From Planctomycetaceae bacterium (GTDB lineage: Bacteria > Planctomycetota > Planctomycetia > Pirellulales > Pirellulaceae): a DNA stretch of 45,432 bases. The position numbers and the translations under genes are program-made. The notes under the pieces are model-generated. The model had not been told where the DNA came from. It ran no database searches and worked only from the letters and a program-made list of their open reading frames with translations. This document shows, in pieces, positions 16,472 through 25,655 of this stretch (positions are counted from its first letter, which is position 1; the number at the start of each line of letters is the position of its first letter). Location of the stretch: contig PBNZ01000014.1 in NCBI GenBank assembly GCA_002723275.1, forward strand, positions 158,292-203,723. The letters are read 5' to 3'.

Positions 16472-18163
16472 ATGTCGTCGGACACGGAAAACACGACAGA
16501 TGTGAAGTCGCACAATATTGGCCAACGATTATCGGAAGCCGCTGCGCGATATCCAGACAGCGTGGCCATTGCGATTCCTCCGAAACGTCCGAGGAACCAA
16601 GGGCGTGCGGATTATGAGACGATGACCTTCCGAGAGCTGGAGGCCGATAGCTCGCGAATCGCCGCCGGCCTGCAAGCCATGGGAATAGAGCCTGGTCATC
16701 GCATCGTTCTGATGGTCCGCCCAGGCTTGGATTTCATTTCCCTGACATTCGCTCTTTTCAAAACGGCGGCAACCGTGGTGCTGATTGATCCTGGCATGGG
16801 ACGTGAGCATTTGATTCAATGCCTGTCTGACGTGAAGCCCGATGGTTTTGTCGGAATCTCATTGGCTCAAGCCGCTCGAATCATCTACCGCCGACGCTTC
16901 CCTCACGCCACTCACAATGTAACGGTGGGACGTCGCTGGTTCTGGAGAGGTCCAACACTCGAACATTTACGACAGCATCGCCCGGACGAATATCGTCCGC
17001 CCAAAGTGGCCGCGGAGGATGCAGCAGCAATCATCTTCACCACCGGCAGCACCGGGCCGCCGAAAGGTGTCTTCTATCGACACGGGAATTTTTCCCAGCA
17101 ATTAGAACAATTACGAGAGAACTACGAGATTCGTCCCGGCGAAATCGATCTTCCCTGCTTCCCTCTTTTTGCACTGTTCAACAGTACGATGGGGGTCACA
17201 ACCGTGATCCCACACATGGACCCCACCCGCCCGGCCGAGGTCGATCCAGAAAACATTGTCCGGCCTATTCTCGATTGGAATATCAGTCAGGCCTTTGGCT
17301 CCCCTGCTCTCTGGAACGTAGTGGGTCAACATTGCGAGCAGTACCAGATCAAACTTCCCACGTTAAGACGTGTGCTTTCGGCAGGAGCCCCTGTCCCCAA
17401 TCACGTCCTGCAAAGAATGAAACAGGCGATCGCCGACGATGGTGACATCCATACGCCCTATGGAGCTACGGAAGCGTTGCCGGTGGCCACAATCGCAGCG
17501 AGCGAAGTGCTAGGAGGTACGGCAGAACAAACGGCTGAAGGAGCAGGTACCTGTGTAGGCCGTCGCTTTAGCGGCATTCGTTGGAAGATCATCCGCATTG
17601 ATGATGGCCCGATCGAATCGATCGAGGAGATTGAGGAGCTACCAGCAGGCGAGATTGGCGAATTGATCGTACAGGGCCCAGTGATCACGACGGAGTACGT
17701 CACGCGCACCGAAAGTAATGCATATGCCAAAATCCAGGACGATCCCATCTGGCACCGCATGGGAGATGTCGGCTACCTGGATGATATCGGTCGGTTCTGG
17801 TTCTGCGGTCGCAAGGCTCATCGTGTCCTGACGGCAACAGGCACGATGTACACGGTTCGCTGCGAGGCCATCTTCAATCAACATCCAGCAATCTATCGCT
17901 CGGCATTGGTCGGTATGGGAGCAGTTCCTGAGCAAATACCGGTACTCATCGCCGAACCGTGGCCTGATCATCGACCAAGTGACAAGACTGCTGAAGAAAG
18001 ATTGAAGGATGAGCTTTACGAATTAGGTCAGCAGAGCGAGTTAACCCAGACCATTCAACGGTCACATATTCTGTTGCGAGACGCGTTGCCCGTCGACATT
18101 CGTCACAACGCAAAGATCTTCCGCGAGAAGCTCAAGGTTTGGGCGGAATCGATCCTGCAGTAA
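16472..18163 (+). CDS. OleC-like adenylate-forming enzyme (fatty acyl/beta-lactone synthetase family)
   Basis: 563 residues with the ANL-superfamily motifs: IIFTTGSTGPPKGVFYRHG (phosphate loop), HTPYGATEALPVA, and GDVGYLDDIGRFWFCGRKAH (hinge); a Lys in HNAKIFREKL near the C-terminus fits the catalytic lysine. The stretch FPLFALFNSTMGVTTVIP and FGSPALWNVVG are characteristic of OleC, which converts beta-hydroxy acids to beta-lactones in long-chain olefin synthesis. No OleA, OleB or OleD gene is in the window, so olefin formation cannot be asserted; similar genes annotated 'fatty acid CoA ligase' or 'peptide synthase' occur alone. It is cytoplasmic and coupled to the DJ-1/PfpI gene. Confidence 0.82.
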   Translation: MSSDTENTTDVKSHNIGQRLSEAAARYPDSVAIAIPPKRPRNQGRADYETMTFRELEADSSRIAAGLQAMGIEPGHRIVLMVRPGLDFISLTFALFKTAATVVLIDPGMGREHLIQCLSDVKPDGFVGISLAQAARIIYRRRFPHATHNVTVGRRWFWRGPTLEHLRQHRPDEYRPPKVAAEDAAAIIFTTGSTGPPKGVFYRHGNFSQQLEQLRENYEIRPGEIDLPCFPLFALFNSTMGVTTVIPHMDPTRPAEVDPENIVRPILDWNISQAFGSPALWNVVGQHCEQYQIKLPTLRRVLSAGAPVPNHVLQRMKQAIADDGDIHTPYGATEALPVATIAASEVLGGTAEQTAEGAGTCVGRRFSGIRWKIIRIDDGPIESIEEIEELPAGEIGELIVQGPVITTEYVTRTESNAYAKIQDDPIWHRMGDVGYLDDIGRFWFCGRKAHRVLTATGTMYTVRCEAIFNQHPAIYRSALVGMGAVPEQIPVLIAEPWPDHRPSDKTAEERLKDELYELGQQSELTQTIQRSHILLRDALPVDIRHNAKIFREKLKVWAESILQ

Positions 18164-18224
18164 CGACTGCAGCCAGAGCGCACGAGGCGAGTCCCGTCGC
18201 AAGGACACTTACCACACCAGCGGC

Positions 18225-18249
18225 CACGTGAGCCTCACAGGGTCACGTG
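18225..18249. repeat. CACGTG-containing inverted repeat between convergent genes
   Basis: CACGTGA (18225-18231) and TCACGTG (18243-18249) form a perfect 7-bp inverted repeat around 11 bases, in the 140-base gap between the OleC-like gene and the giant surface gene. There is no T-run; a weak terminator or a protein site are both possible. Confidence 0.3.
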
Positions 18250-18303
18250 ACGATTGAACACCGACTGGCACTTCGACAACGTAGCAGAGACTTGCTCGAC
18301 TCG

Positions 18304-21300
18304 CTACTCAGCCGCGAGCAACTCGAGCAGATCGTCGTCGATGACATGCTCAGCTTCATCGCTCAACAAGGATTCACGCGAATCGTAACGTCGCTCAACG
18401 CTATCAGAATCCAAGAGCATCACTTCGACATCCTCGGCTTCAATCAGCCTGGTCGACTTCGTTCGCAGAACCTCACGAGGTTCATCGTGTCGCGCGAGAA
18501 CTCGATCAGCCTCTAAGGCCGAGATAACTGGATTCAAGCCGGTTTCGTTGGTCACACTGGCGTTGGCCAAGGCAGCCTGGTATCCGCCCCCCTGGAAGGC
18601 CACGACCAGATCACTCGACGTGAAATCGCCATCACCATTCCAGTCACCTTCGGACCAGGTTGCATTGCCATCGACGCCGTCCTCATATTTGCCAACCTGG
18701 AAGGTTTGAACCAAGTCGCTGGAATTGAAGGCACCGTCAAGGTTCGCATCACCGTAGGAGGTCCGCAACACACCTTCGATCATCACATCGCGATCAGCAA
18801 CGTCAACATCGCCATCTCCATCGAGGTCAAAAGCGAGGTCGGGCTCAGCATTGTTCAACTGGTCGAACAACAATTGAATGTCGGTTTCATCGACCGCGCC
18901 ATCTTTATTAAAGTCGCCCGGCAGAGGCCCAAATGCCACGCTTCCTGGTGAGGGATTTTCCGCTTTCCAAGAAGTCGGGAAATTGCCGTAACTGTCGGTC
19001 GCGAGACGGTGCATCGACGATCCCTGACCATCGGCCTCAACCGGCCATGGGAACTGATCATCGTAAACCACCTCGTCTTCCTGAACGCGGGGCAACTCGA
19101 CCGGTTCACCGATCAATGAAGTGTCGGTGCTCACCAGGGTGAGGCGTTCTCCGGAACCACTTAGTTGCTGAGCGTAGCCGCCCATAATCTGGACGTCTTC
19201 GCCAATGCTATAGTGCGTTTTGAAGGCGGCCAATCGAGTCGCGTTTTCCGGATTATTTGGATCGAAGGAAACAACGACAATGGCTTCCTGGGGAGCGATC
19301 GAGTCGTTGGGATAAAAGTTGTAGGAAATTCCACCACGGATCCGCCAATCGGTCGCATCCACCGCCTGATTGGTCGGATTATGAATTTCGACAAATTCCA
19401 GATCAGCGGAATCGAGATTCGGATCAACCGCCAGAGCTTCAGCACTGGGTTCCGATGGGTTGTAATTGATCTCACTGATCACAACCGGGCCGACCCGAGG
19501 ATCACCGTTCACAGCACCAAGTGACAGGTCGGTCAGAGGTGTGAGCAATCCAACTCCATTCGGTACTCGACCAAACGACTCACCTGCCAGTGAAGCTCGG
19601 AATTGCACATCATCGACAAACGATGTCACTTCTCCATTCTCGCCTGCAATCGTGACCCACACGTCATCCCCATTTGTTCCACTGAGCGCGAAGCTGTTTG
19701 GATTTTCGGGATCTGCGTTAAAGTCTGATTCGTCAAAGACAATGTAACCATCAACTGGCAGAATCGTATTGACGGGAACTTGGAACTTCGTGTATTGGCC
19801 AGCGGAATCACTCAGATACCAACCGCTAATGTCGATCGGCTCACCACTCAGGTTGACCAGCTCAATTGAATCTGAGGCATCGATCCCTGGCGCGTCCGTC
19901 CGGGCTAGAACTTCGTTGACGAAAACACCGATCTCCTCGGCGCCAACGGCTCCAGGCGAACCTCCGAATTCAGTACTTCCTTCCCAGTAATAGAACTTGC
20001 TGTAATCGAGACCGGGCGTGAATTCAGGATTAATCAACTGCAAGGTTCCACCGCGACCATCCGCTCTTTGTGGCCACAGGGAGTTATCGTTGTAAGTCAA
20101 ATCGACAAGCTCATTATCGACGACATCGAACAATCGAACTTGCTCACCGTTATTATTCAGGCTGCCGCCAAAGTACTCACCCAGGATACGAACCTGATCA
20201 CCATACCGCAGCTCAAAAGCGGCCTGATCCCTGACGACCACGCCCAACTCACCAGGAGCCAGCGAGACATCACCAAAGGTAAATTCGATGCCATCGAAAT
20301 AGCTGCCCAACAGGTTTACCGACTCTCCACCGACGTTTTTGACTTCAATGAACTCAAAGTCGTCATTGTTGAGATCTTCATTTTGAGCGAGCTCAGCCGG
20401 CGTTGGATCATGCGGATTGTAGTTCAACTCGGTGATCGCCAACGTGGGCAGACCCACCACGTAGGTACCGGTGGCAACACCGGTCCACTCTTGTCGGGCG
20501 CGATCGAAGCCACGGGCAACGATCCGGGTATTGGCATCGATCGTGATCGGACCTTCGTAGGTCAAGACACTCGGTGAAATCGTCTCACGAGTCGCGATCG
20601 TCGTAAACTTGACATCAAACAGAAAGTCATCGCTGGCGATGTCTTCATTCAAAACCTGGAAGACGAGATAGTTTACCTCGTCACTGCGGAAGTATCGCAA
20701 AGCGGGGGTAATGTCAAAGTCCTGATAAACAATCGCTTCCTCATCTGGATTTGTCGCGGTGGCCGATGCGTTGTATTCCAAAGCGTTAATGGGACGAGCA
20801 TTCGCCTCACCAGGAGCATTCTCCGAGCGAGCCAATTCGACCGGCGTTCGCAACGACTTCCACCAGGCATAGGCGGTGAAGGCATCGTCATAACGCACAC
20901 TGATTCGAGCCGTATCGGCCCCATCCAGAGTCGCTTCATCAATTTCAAACGGCACTCGTACATAGACGGACGAATTCTGGTTCAACACCGCTGATTCAAC
21001 ATCGGTTTTGATCAGAGCGTCATAGTCACCCTGAGTATCGAAGCCCATGGGCGTCGTACCATCCATCCACGTTTCACCATTCGAACCGAGCGTATACTCG
21101 GGGTCGATAAAGCAAACACCTCGATCAATGAAATTACCATCGTCACATTGATCAATCATGGTTCCACCGGAGGGCACCAGGTATTGGATGGCTGACCCCG
21201 TATCAAAGACAACATTTTCCTCTTCCACCAACACGGGCTGGCGTGGATCGGTTCCGTCGAGCGTATAAGCAATTTCGAATCGATCGGGAGCCGCCATCGC

Positions 21301-24300
21301 AACCTGAGTTCCAACCTCAACGACTCCACTACCCGGAGTAATCTCAACCGGCGGGACGAATTGGCTGTCCATCCACTCAACACGGTTTTCGACAAACCAT
21401 TTGATCAGGTAGATGTAATCATCGTAGCTATCGGGACGTCCACCTCGTGCCATATCCGTTGGCAGCGGCGAACGAGGACAATCGCCGGACCCGAAGAAGC
21501 AATTCGGCCAATGATATTTATCCAATCCATAGGAGCGGTTGGACCAACGAGCATAATTACGTGAAATCGGATTGGACGATTCACCATCGGCAGGATTCGC
21601 CAGATTCGGATTGCCATCCGAAATCAGGTTCACCGCGGCGTCGATATCAGCGAGCAGATTCTCAGTGGTGAAAAGGTCACTACGGAGTTCCTGCCAACGA
21701 TCGGCAACCGCCTGTGAGAAATTCGGATCTTCGAAGAGTCGATCCCAGTAGGGATATTGTTCCTGGCTGATCAAACTGCCATACCAACCCTCAGGGTACG
21801 ATCCCTTCAGATAGTTTCCGTTGACCAAGGACAGGTTGTAATCCCAAGCAGGACCCTGCTTGATCTTACCGCCACGATCCTTGTGGTAGTAAGTACTGAG
21901 TCGGAACCCGTCAATATTCTTGGTCATCTCAACCATCAACCAGGTATCGATCCAGGATGCAACGTCAATGTACTTGGCATATCCATCACGAGGATCAGCA
22001 AAGTTTTCACCGTAGAGTGCTTCTTCGAATTCATTGATGTAACCAGTCAACCACTCAACCTGTGTGTCGGTTACATACTGAGGTCCTGGCTCGGCACGAC
22101 GAGGCTGTCCACTTGGCTCAACCATCTTGAGCAACTGTCGACGGCTAGTCCGGAAATTACGGTCGTTAGCGCCGTCCTTATCTTTTTTCCAGATATAGCC
22201 CCCGGTAATCTCAGGATCATCGAGCGTCGCAGTCGAATCGGCATCAACAATGTCCACGCGATCGTCGCCAATCTTGATCTTTTCAAGCAGCACATAGGTG
22301 CCTCGGTAATCGGTTTCGAAGTCGAGTGCGGTCGGATCACGATCGGCGTTCACGAACACTTCGACAAGTCTCGCTCGCGGAGCGTACAAGCCGATTTCGC
22401 GGTACCAGTTAAAGGTCAGAAAGTTATTGAGCTGCGTTTTGTCGGAGTAAGGTCCATTCAAAACCCAATCCGATTCGGCGGGCAATCCAAACAATGAAAC
22501 ATCCTTGTCGGCAGCCTCGTAAGCCCAGGGACGGCCAGAATCGTCACCCCCATCTTGCCACAATTCCACCGCGTACTGCTTCTTCGCCCAACCTTGCGAA
22601 CTTTGACCGCGAGTACGAACGCCAGCGCGGCCCACATACTCCGGTTCGTCCAACAGGCCTGCGCGACCATCTTCGCCAACATCGATAAAGAGCCCCATTG
22701 TAGGCACGAGCCGAGTGGCTTCCGAGTTCACTCGGATATTGCCAAAGGAATCAAAGACGATCACCGGCAAATTTGAGCTGAAGACTTCACCATTCTCAAA
22801 ATTCACCAAACTGTCACTTAGCTGAATGAATCCAGCGGAGGTAACCGGGCCAGGGCTGCGATTATCTTCGAACGCTCGTGCGTGAATCCGCAAGGGTCCT
22901 GTAACGTCGATCGGCCCCGTGTAGAGCTCTGAATTCACATCCGGCAACGATCCATCCGTGGTGTAACGGATGACCGCCGTTGGCGACTCGCTCGTAATCT
23001 CTAACTGAAATGCCTCAACGAACGCCTGGGTCGTTTCCGAGAATGCGACGGGGCCCGAAGGAGGATCGCCACTCTCACCATTTAACTCACCCGGAGTCGG
23101 TTCGGCGAAATAGTTGACGTCACCGAGAACAACTTCCTCTGCACTGAGTTGCGGAGACAACAAAAAGTCTTCGTCGTTGGCATCGATATTGAGACCATGA
23201 ATCGCCAACACGTTCGTGCCGAGCTGTAACTTATCGATATGCCCTGATAGATCAAAGAACTCGGCGTCGCGACCGATTTCACCGATGCCCGTAATGATAT
23301 CCCAGTTCACAACATCGTGAGCGTTGTAGGCATCACTCGTGGCGGACGTCCAACCCGCATAGACTTCGGTTTGACCGCCAAAGAGTTCAGCAAGATCGAT
23401 CGACGTGGATAAGGTCGGTTCCGCCGGCTTCACACCATTTGTGGAGTAGTAGACATCGAGTTGAGTGCTGGAGCCGTCGTATTCAACCCAAAGATACTGG
23501 AAGTTCACGCCCGGTCCAGGTTCTCCCGGGAAAAATGCACCACCGTTAAAGCGAGTCACTGCGACGCGATCCACGCTTCCGGCCACATTGGTATTGATGC
23601 CCAGATGACTTGCCAGGTTCTCGCCTTCGTCCCAGGAACCATTGGCATTGGAATCCAACTCAATCGCCAAGAAGGTTGATCCGGTGTTGTCGAGCCCAAG
23701 ACCTCCACCCCCACTTCCCAGCACGTTGTTGTCGTTCGTTTGCAGGACAAAAACCATGCCCTCTGCACCCAAACCGTCGCCGTCCGCAAACGTACCACCC
23801 GGTGTATGGATGTCGTAAGTCATCGATGCGGAGAAGGTATAGTCAGGGCCAAAGCTGACGGTATTCGTAAGCCAGGCTGCCGACGTCTTCCCTGCCGCCG
23901 ACTCGGTCAATCGGAGAATATCCCCTGCCCATTGGGCATCGCCAACCAACGTAAAATCGTCTCGGCTATCAGCACTGGAGAAGTCTGCGTAGTCGATAGC
24001 TGCAGCAATGCCGCCATGCTCGGCCGTCGCCGTCGAATCCCAACCTAATTGATCGGGAGCATTCACACGAGCAACTTCGGATCCGTTTAAATAGGCAACA
24101 AAACCGTCGTCGTAGTTCAAAGCCATATCGAGTGTCTTGAAGGTCGGCAAAGCATCGCCGGCAATCTCGAATTCACTGCGGAAGTAGCCGGATGCCGTTT
24201 TCCCTTGCATCGCACTCGCGTCGCCATTCGCATTGATCAATGGACCGAAATCACCATCGTTCGGATCGTCATCGTATCCAACACCGGTGTTAAGTTTCGT

Positions 24301-24963
24301 CCAGGCAGCGTCATCGTATTCAGCCGCCGTCCAACTTGCCGCCGGAACATCTGCCCCTGCAGAACCCGGATAGAGAGCCGTCACCTCGTCACCCGCCGCC
24401 ACGTAATCGCGCTGCTGCAGCAACTGACCAACACCGTAAGAGACGTCCGTATATTGTTCCGGCAGTGTGTTGTACTCGTGGGAAACCGTTCGGCCGTCTG
24501 GCTCGAACAACGCAAGATACTCGTTTTCGCCTAAACGAAAGTTCGTGTGGAGCTCACCTTCCGGATCGACTCGATTCTTACCCGAAGCAAAAACGATTAA
24601 CGCTTCTCCCGGAGAAAGTGAAGTCGCGGGAAGCGTCCACTTCGTTCGATCGTTAGCCTGATCAGTCAGGTGCCAACCGTTGAGATCGACTGTTTGTTTG
24701 CCGGCATTGTAGAGCTCAAGCCAGTCCGGCGTCGCGTTGTCCTCGTCTTTAATCGTCTCATCATTCGACGTCATCACCTCCGCGATCAGGATGTCGCCGG
24801 CGAGTACAACTCGTGGCTCAAGAGCTTCAAGACTTCGAGTGCGACGCCCAATAGACCGGTTATAGCTCATCGATTCCTTACGGCCACGAGTCGATTTACG
24901 GGCAGAACGATTAGACAGAGCACTCAACGATCGAAGTCGACTTAATGACATGATTTGACTCAC
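18304..24963 (-). CDS. giant surface protein: lamin-tail, lectin-like, CotH kinase, chitobiase-C and dockerin-like domains
   Basis: 2219 residues, GTG start at 24963 (or ATG at 24951). An Arg/Ser-rich N-terminus leads to the planctomycete motif SLEALEPRVVLAGD (45-57). Domains in order: lamin tail 1 (~57-165); a beta-sandwich half (~205-320); a legume-lectin-like domain (~325-558, GMVFVLQ...GGGLGLD...AIELDSN...HLGINTN); the second beta-sandwich half (~565-610, TNVLAIHGLN); a chitobiase C-terminal-like module (~640-715); a CotH-type kinase domain (~730-1200, TRGQSSQGWAKKQYAVEL, GPAWDYNLSLVNGN); a chitobiase-like module split around another beta domain (~1205-1505); lamin tails 2-4 (~1506-1945); two dockerin-like calcium motifs (DFNKDGAVDETD, DANLDGAFNSSD; ~2015-2130); and an acidic tail. 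It is probably an exported sugar-binding cell-surface protein. The CotH domain may phosphorylate proteins; activity is unproven. Confidence 0.9.
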   Translation of the reverse strand: MSQIMSLSRLRSLSALSNRSARKSTRGRKESMSYNRSIGRRTRSLEALEPRVVLAGDILIAEVMTSNDETIKDEDNATPDWLELYNAGKQTVDLNGWHLTDQANDRTKWTLPATSLSPGEALIVFASGKNRVDPEGELHTNFRLGENEYLALFEPDGRTVSHEYNTLPEQYTDVSYGVGQLLQQRDYVAAGDEVTALYPGSAGADVPAASWTAAEYDDAAWTKLNTGVGYDDDPNDGDFGPLINANGDASAMQGKTASGYFRSEFEIAGDALPTFKTLDMALNYDDGFVAYLNGSEVARVNAPDQLGWDSTATAEHGGIAAAIDYADFSSADSRDDFTLVGDAQWAGDILRLTESAAGKTSAAWLTNTVSFGPDYTFSASMTYDIHTPGGTFADGDGLGAEGMVFVLQTNDNNVLGSGGGGLGLDNTGSTFLAIELDSNANGSWDEGENLASHLGINTNVAGSVDRVAVTRFNGGAFFPGEPGPGVNFQYLWVEYDGSSTQLDVYYSTNGVKPAEPTLSTSIDLAELFGGQTEVYAGWTSATSDAYNAHDVVNWDIITGIGEIGRDAEFFDLSGHIDKLQLGTNVLAIHGLNIDANDEDFLLSPQLSAEEVVLGDVNYFAEPTPGELNGESGDPPSGPVAFSETTQAFVEAFQLEITSESPTAVIRYTTDGSLPDVNSELYTGPIDVTGPLRIHARAFEDNRSPGPVTSAGFIQLSDSLVNFENGEVFSSNLPVIVFDSFGNIRVNSEATRLVPTMGLFIDVGEDGRAGLLDEPEYVGRAGVRTRGQSSQGWAKKQYAVELWQDGGDDSGRPWAYEAADKDVSLFGLPAESDWVLNGPYSDKTQLNNFLTFNWYREIGLYAPRARLVEVFVNADRDPTALDFETDYRGTYVLLEKIKIGDDRVDIVDADSTATLDDPEITGGYIWKKDKDGANDRNFRTSRRQLLKMVEPSGQPRRAEPGPQYVTDTQVEWLTGYINEFEEALYGENFADPRDGYAKYIDVASWIDTWLMVEMTKNIDGFRLSTYYHKDRGGKIKQGPAWDYNLSLVNGNYLKGSYPEGWYGSLISQEQYPYWDRLFEDPNFSQAVADRWQELRSDLFTTENLLADIDAAVNLISDGNPNLANPADGESSNPISRNYARWSNRSYGLDKYHWPNCFFGSGDCPRSPLPTDMARGGRPDSYDDYIYLIKWFVENRVEWMDSQFVPPVEITPGSGVVEVGTQVAMAAPDRFEIAYTLDGTDPRQPVLVEEENVVFDTGSAIQYLVPSGGTMIDQCDDGNFIDRGVCFIDPEYTLGSNGETWMDGTTPMGFDTQGDYDALIKTDVESAVLNQNSSVYVRVPFEIDEATLDGADTARISVRYDDAFTAYAWWKSLRTPVELARSENAPGEANARPINALEYNASATATNPDEEAIVYQDFDITPALRYFRSDEVNYLVFQVLNEDIASDDFLFDVKFTTIATRETISPSVLTYEGPITIDANTRIVARGFDRARQEWTGVATGTYVVGLPTLAITELNYNPHDPTPAELAQNEDLNNDDFEFIEVKNVGGESVNLLGSYFDGIEFTFGDVSLAPGELGVVVRDQAAFELRYGDQVRILGEYFGGSLNNNGEQVRLFDVVDNELVDLTYNDNSLWPQRADGRGGTLQLINPEFTPGLDYSKFYYWEGSTEFGGSPGAVGAEEIGVFVNEVLARTDAPGIDASDSIELVNLSGEPIDISGWYLSDSAGQYTKFQVPVNTILPVDGYIVFDESDFNADPENPNSFALSGTNGDDVWVTIAGENGEVTSFVDDVQFRASLAGESFGRVPNGVGLLTPLTDLSLGAVNGDPRVGPVVISEINYNPSEPSAEALAVDPNLDSADLEFVEIHNPTNQAVDATDWRIRGGISYNFYPNDSIAPQEAIVVVSFDPNNPENATRLAAFKTHYSIGEDVQIMGGYAQQLSGSGERLTLVSTDTSLIGEPVELPRVQEDEVVYDDQFPWPVEADGQGSSMHRLATDSYGNFPTSWKAENPSPGSVAFGPLPGDFNKDGAVDETDIQLLFDQLNNAEPDLAFDLDGDGDVDVADRDVMIEGVLRTSYGDANLDGAFNSSDLVQTFQVGKYEDGVDGNATWSEGDWNGDGDFTSSDLVVAFQGGGYQAALANASVTNETGLNPVISALEADRVLARHDEPREVLRTKSTRLIEAEDVEVMLLDSDSVERRYDSRESLLSDEAEHVIDDDLLELLAAE

Positions 24964-25073
24964 CAGAAGCGTTCGAATGAAAAGAAAATAAGAAAAGATT
25001 GGCGCGTCTTCACTAACCCAAGTTATTCGACGACGAGAGAACGCGCAGCCATCCCACCCATGCTTAATGTCGC

Positions 25074-25103
25074 CATTAGTACATTGGTGCCAATGTTCTA
25101 ATG
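25074..25103. promoter_or_regulatory. 30-bp near-perfect palindrome in the divergent intergenic region
   Basis: CATTAG-T-ACATTGG (25074-25087) faces CCAATGT-T-CTAATG (25090-25103) around a 2-base centre; 13 of 14 positions pair, with one T-T mismatch. It lies in the 330-base gap between the giant surface gene (starting at 24963, minus) and the DUF493 gene (25296, plus), about 110 and 190 bases upstream of the two starts. Position and symmetry suggest a dimeric regulator's operator. The rest of the gap shows nothing else clear. Confidence 0.5.
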
Positions 25104-25295
25104 TCTAGCGAGGTCTCGACGCAAGTTATTTCCGCTGAAACGGGCCCTGTTCGGGGATGTTACCCACCGCCCACCTTGTCCTATGATAGTTGAAAGTCTG
25201 AATTCTCACCGGCGCACGCCAAGAATTCAGACAATCTGCTTAGTCTAAAAAATGAACTTTCATTGATTTGCCAGTGAACAGCAAAGGATTCCCCG

Positions 25296-25613
25296 ATGGA
25301 TGAAGCAAAAGATTCCCGGACGGAAGAAGAACGTCGAGAAGAAATGTTGAGTCTTTTGAACGCGACGCACGAATTTCCATGTCCTTTTGTGTTCAAAGTG
25401 ATTGGCCAAAGTAGCACCGCCTTCGTGGCGAAGATCGTGGCCATTGTCAGAAATGTCCTGGAGCTGGAAGAGGATCCACCTTTCGAGACTCGTGACACTC
25501 CAAATGGCGAACACACTTCGATCACCATCGAGCCGGAAATCAACAATGCCGAAATCATTCTGGAAGTCTACGAACAGATCCAGAAGGTCGAAGGCGTTGT
25601 AATGGTGATGTAG
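25296..25613 (+). CDS. DUF493 (YbeD-like) protein
   Basis: 105 residues. The core FPCPFVFKVIG, the central HTSITIEPE strand and the C-terminal EGVVMVM match the DUF493/YbeD family, small ferredoxin-like-fold proteins (YbeD in E. coli is 87 residues). The first ~25 residues are a charged extension (DSRTEEERREEM). The family resembles ACT/regulatory domains, but its function is not established. It is probably cytoplasmic. It is convergent with the ATP-grasp gene. Confidence 0.85.
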   Translation: MDEAKDSRTEEERREEMLSLLNATHEFPCPFVFKVIGQSSTAFVAKIVAIVRNVLELEEDPPFETRDTPNGEHTSITIEPEINNAEIILEVYEQIQKVEGVVMVM

Positions 25614-25655
25614 CCTCGTGGGGACGGACTTGTTTCGTCAACGGTGTGGATTCCG

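Noticed and set aside
21757-22497. 246-codon open frame on the plus strand
   Set aside because: Antisense to the CotH region of the giant surface gene, which has clear domain motifs in its own frame.
18304-24963. Giant gene as a phage or mobile-element protein
   Set aside because: No phage or transposition genes flank it; LEPR motif, lamin-tail and dockerin-like domains are typical of planctomycete chromosomal surface proteins.
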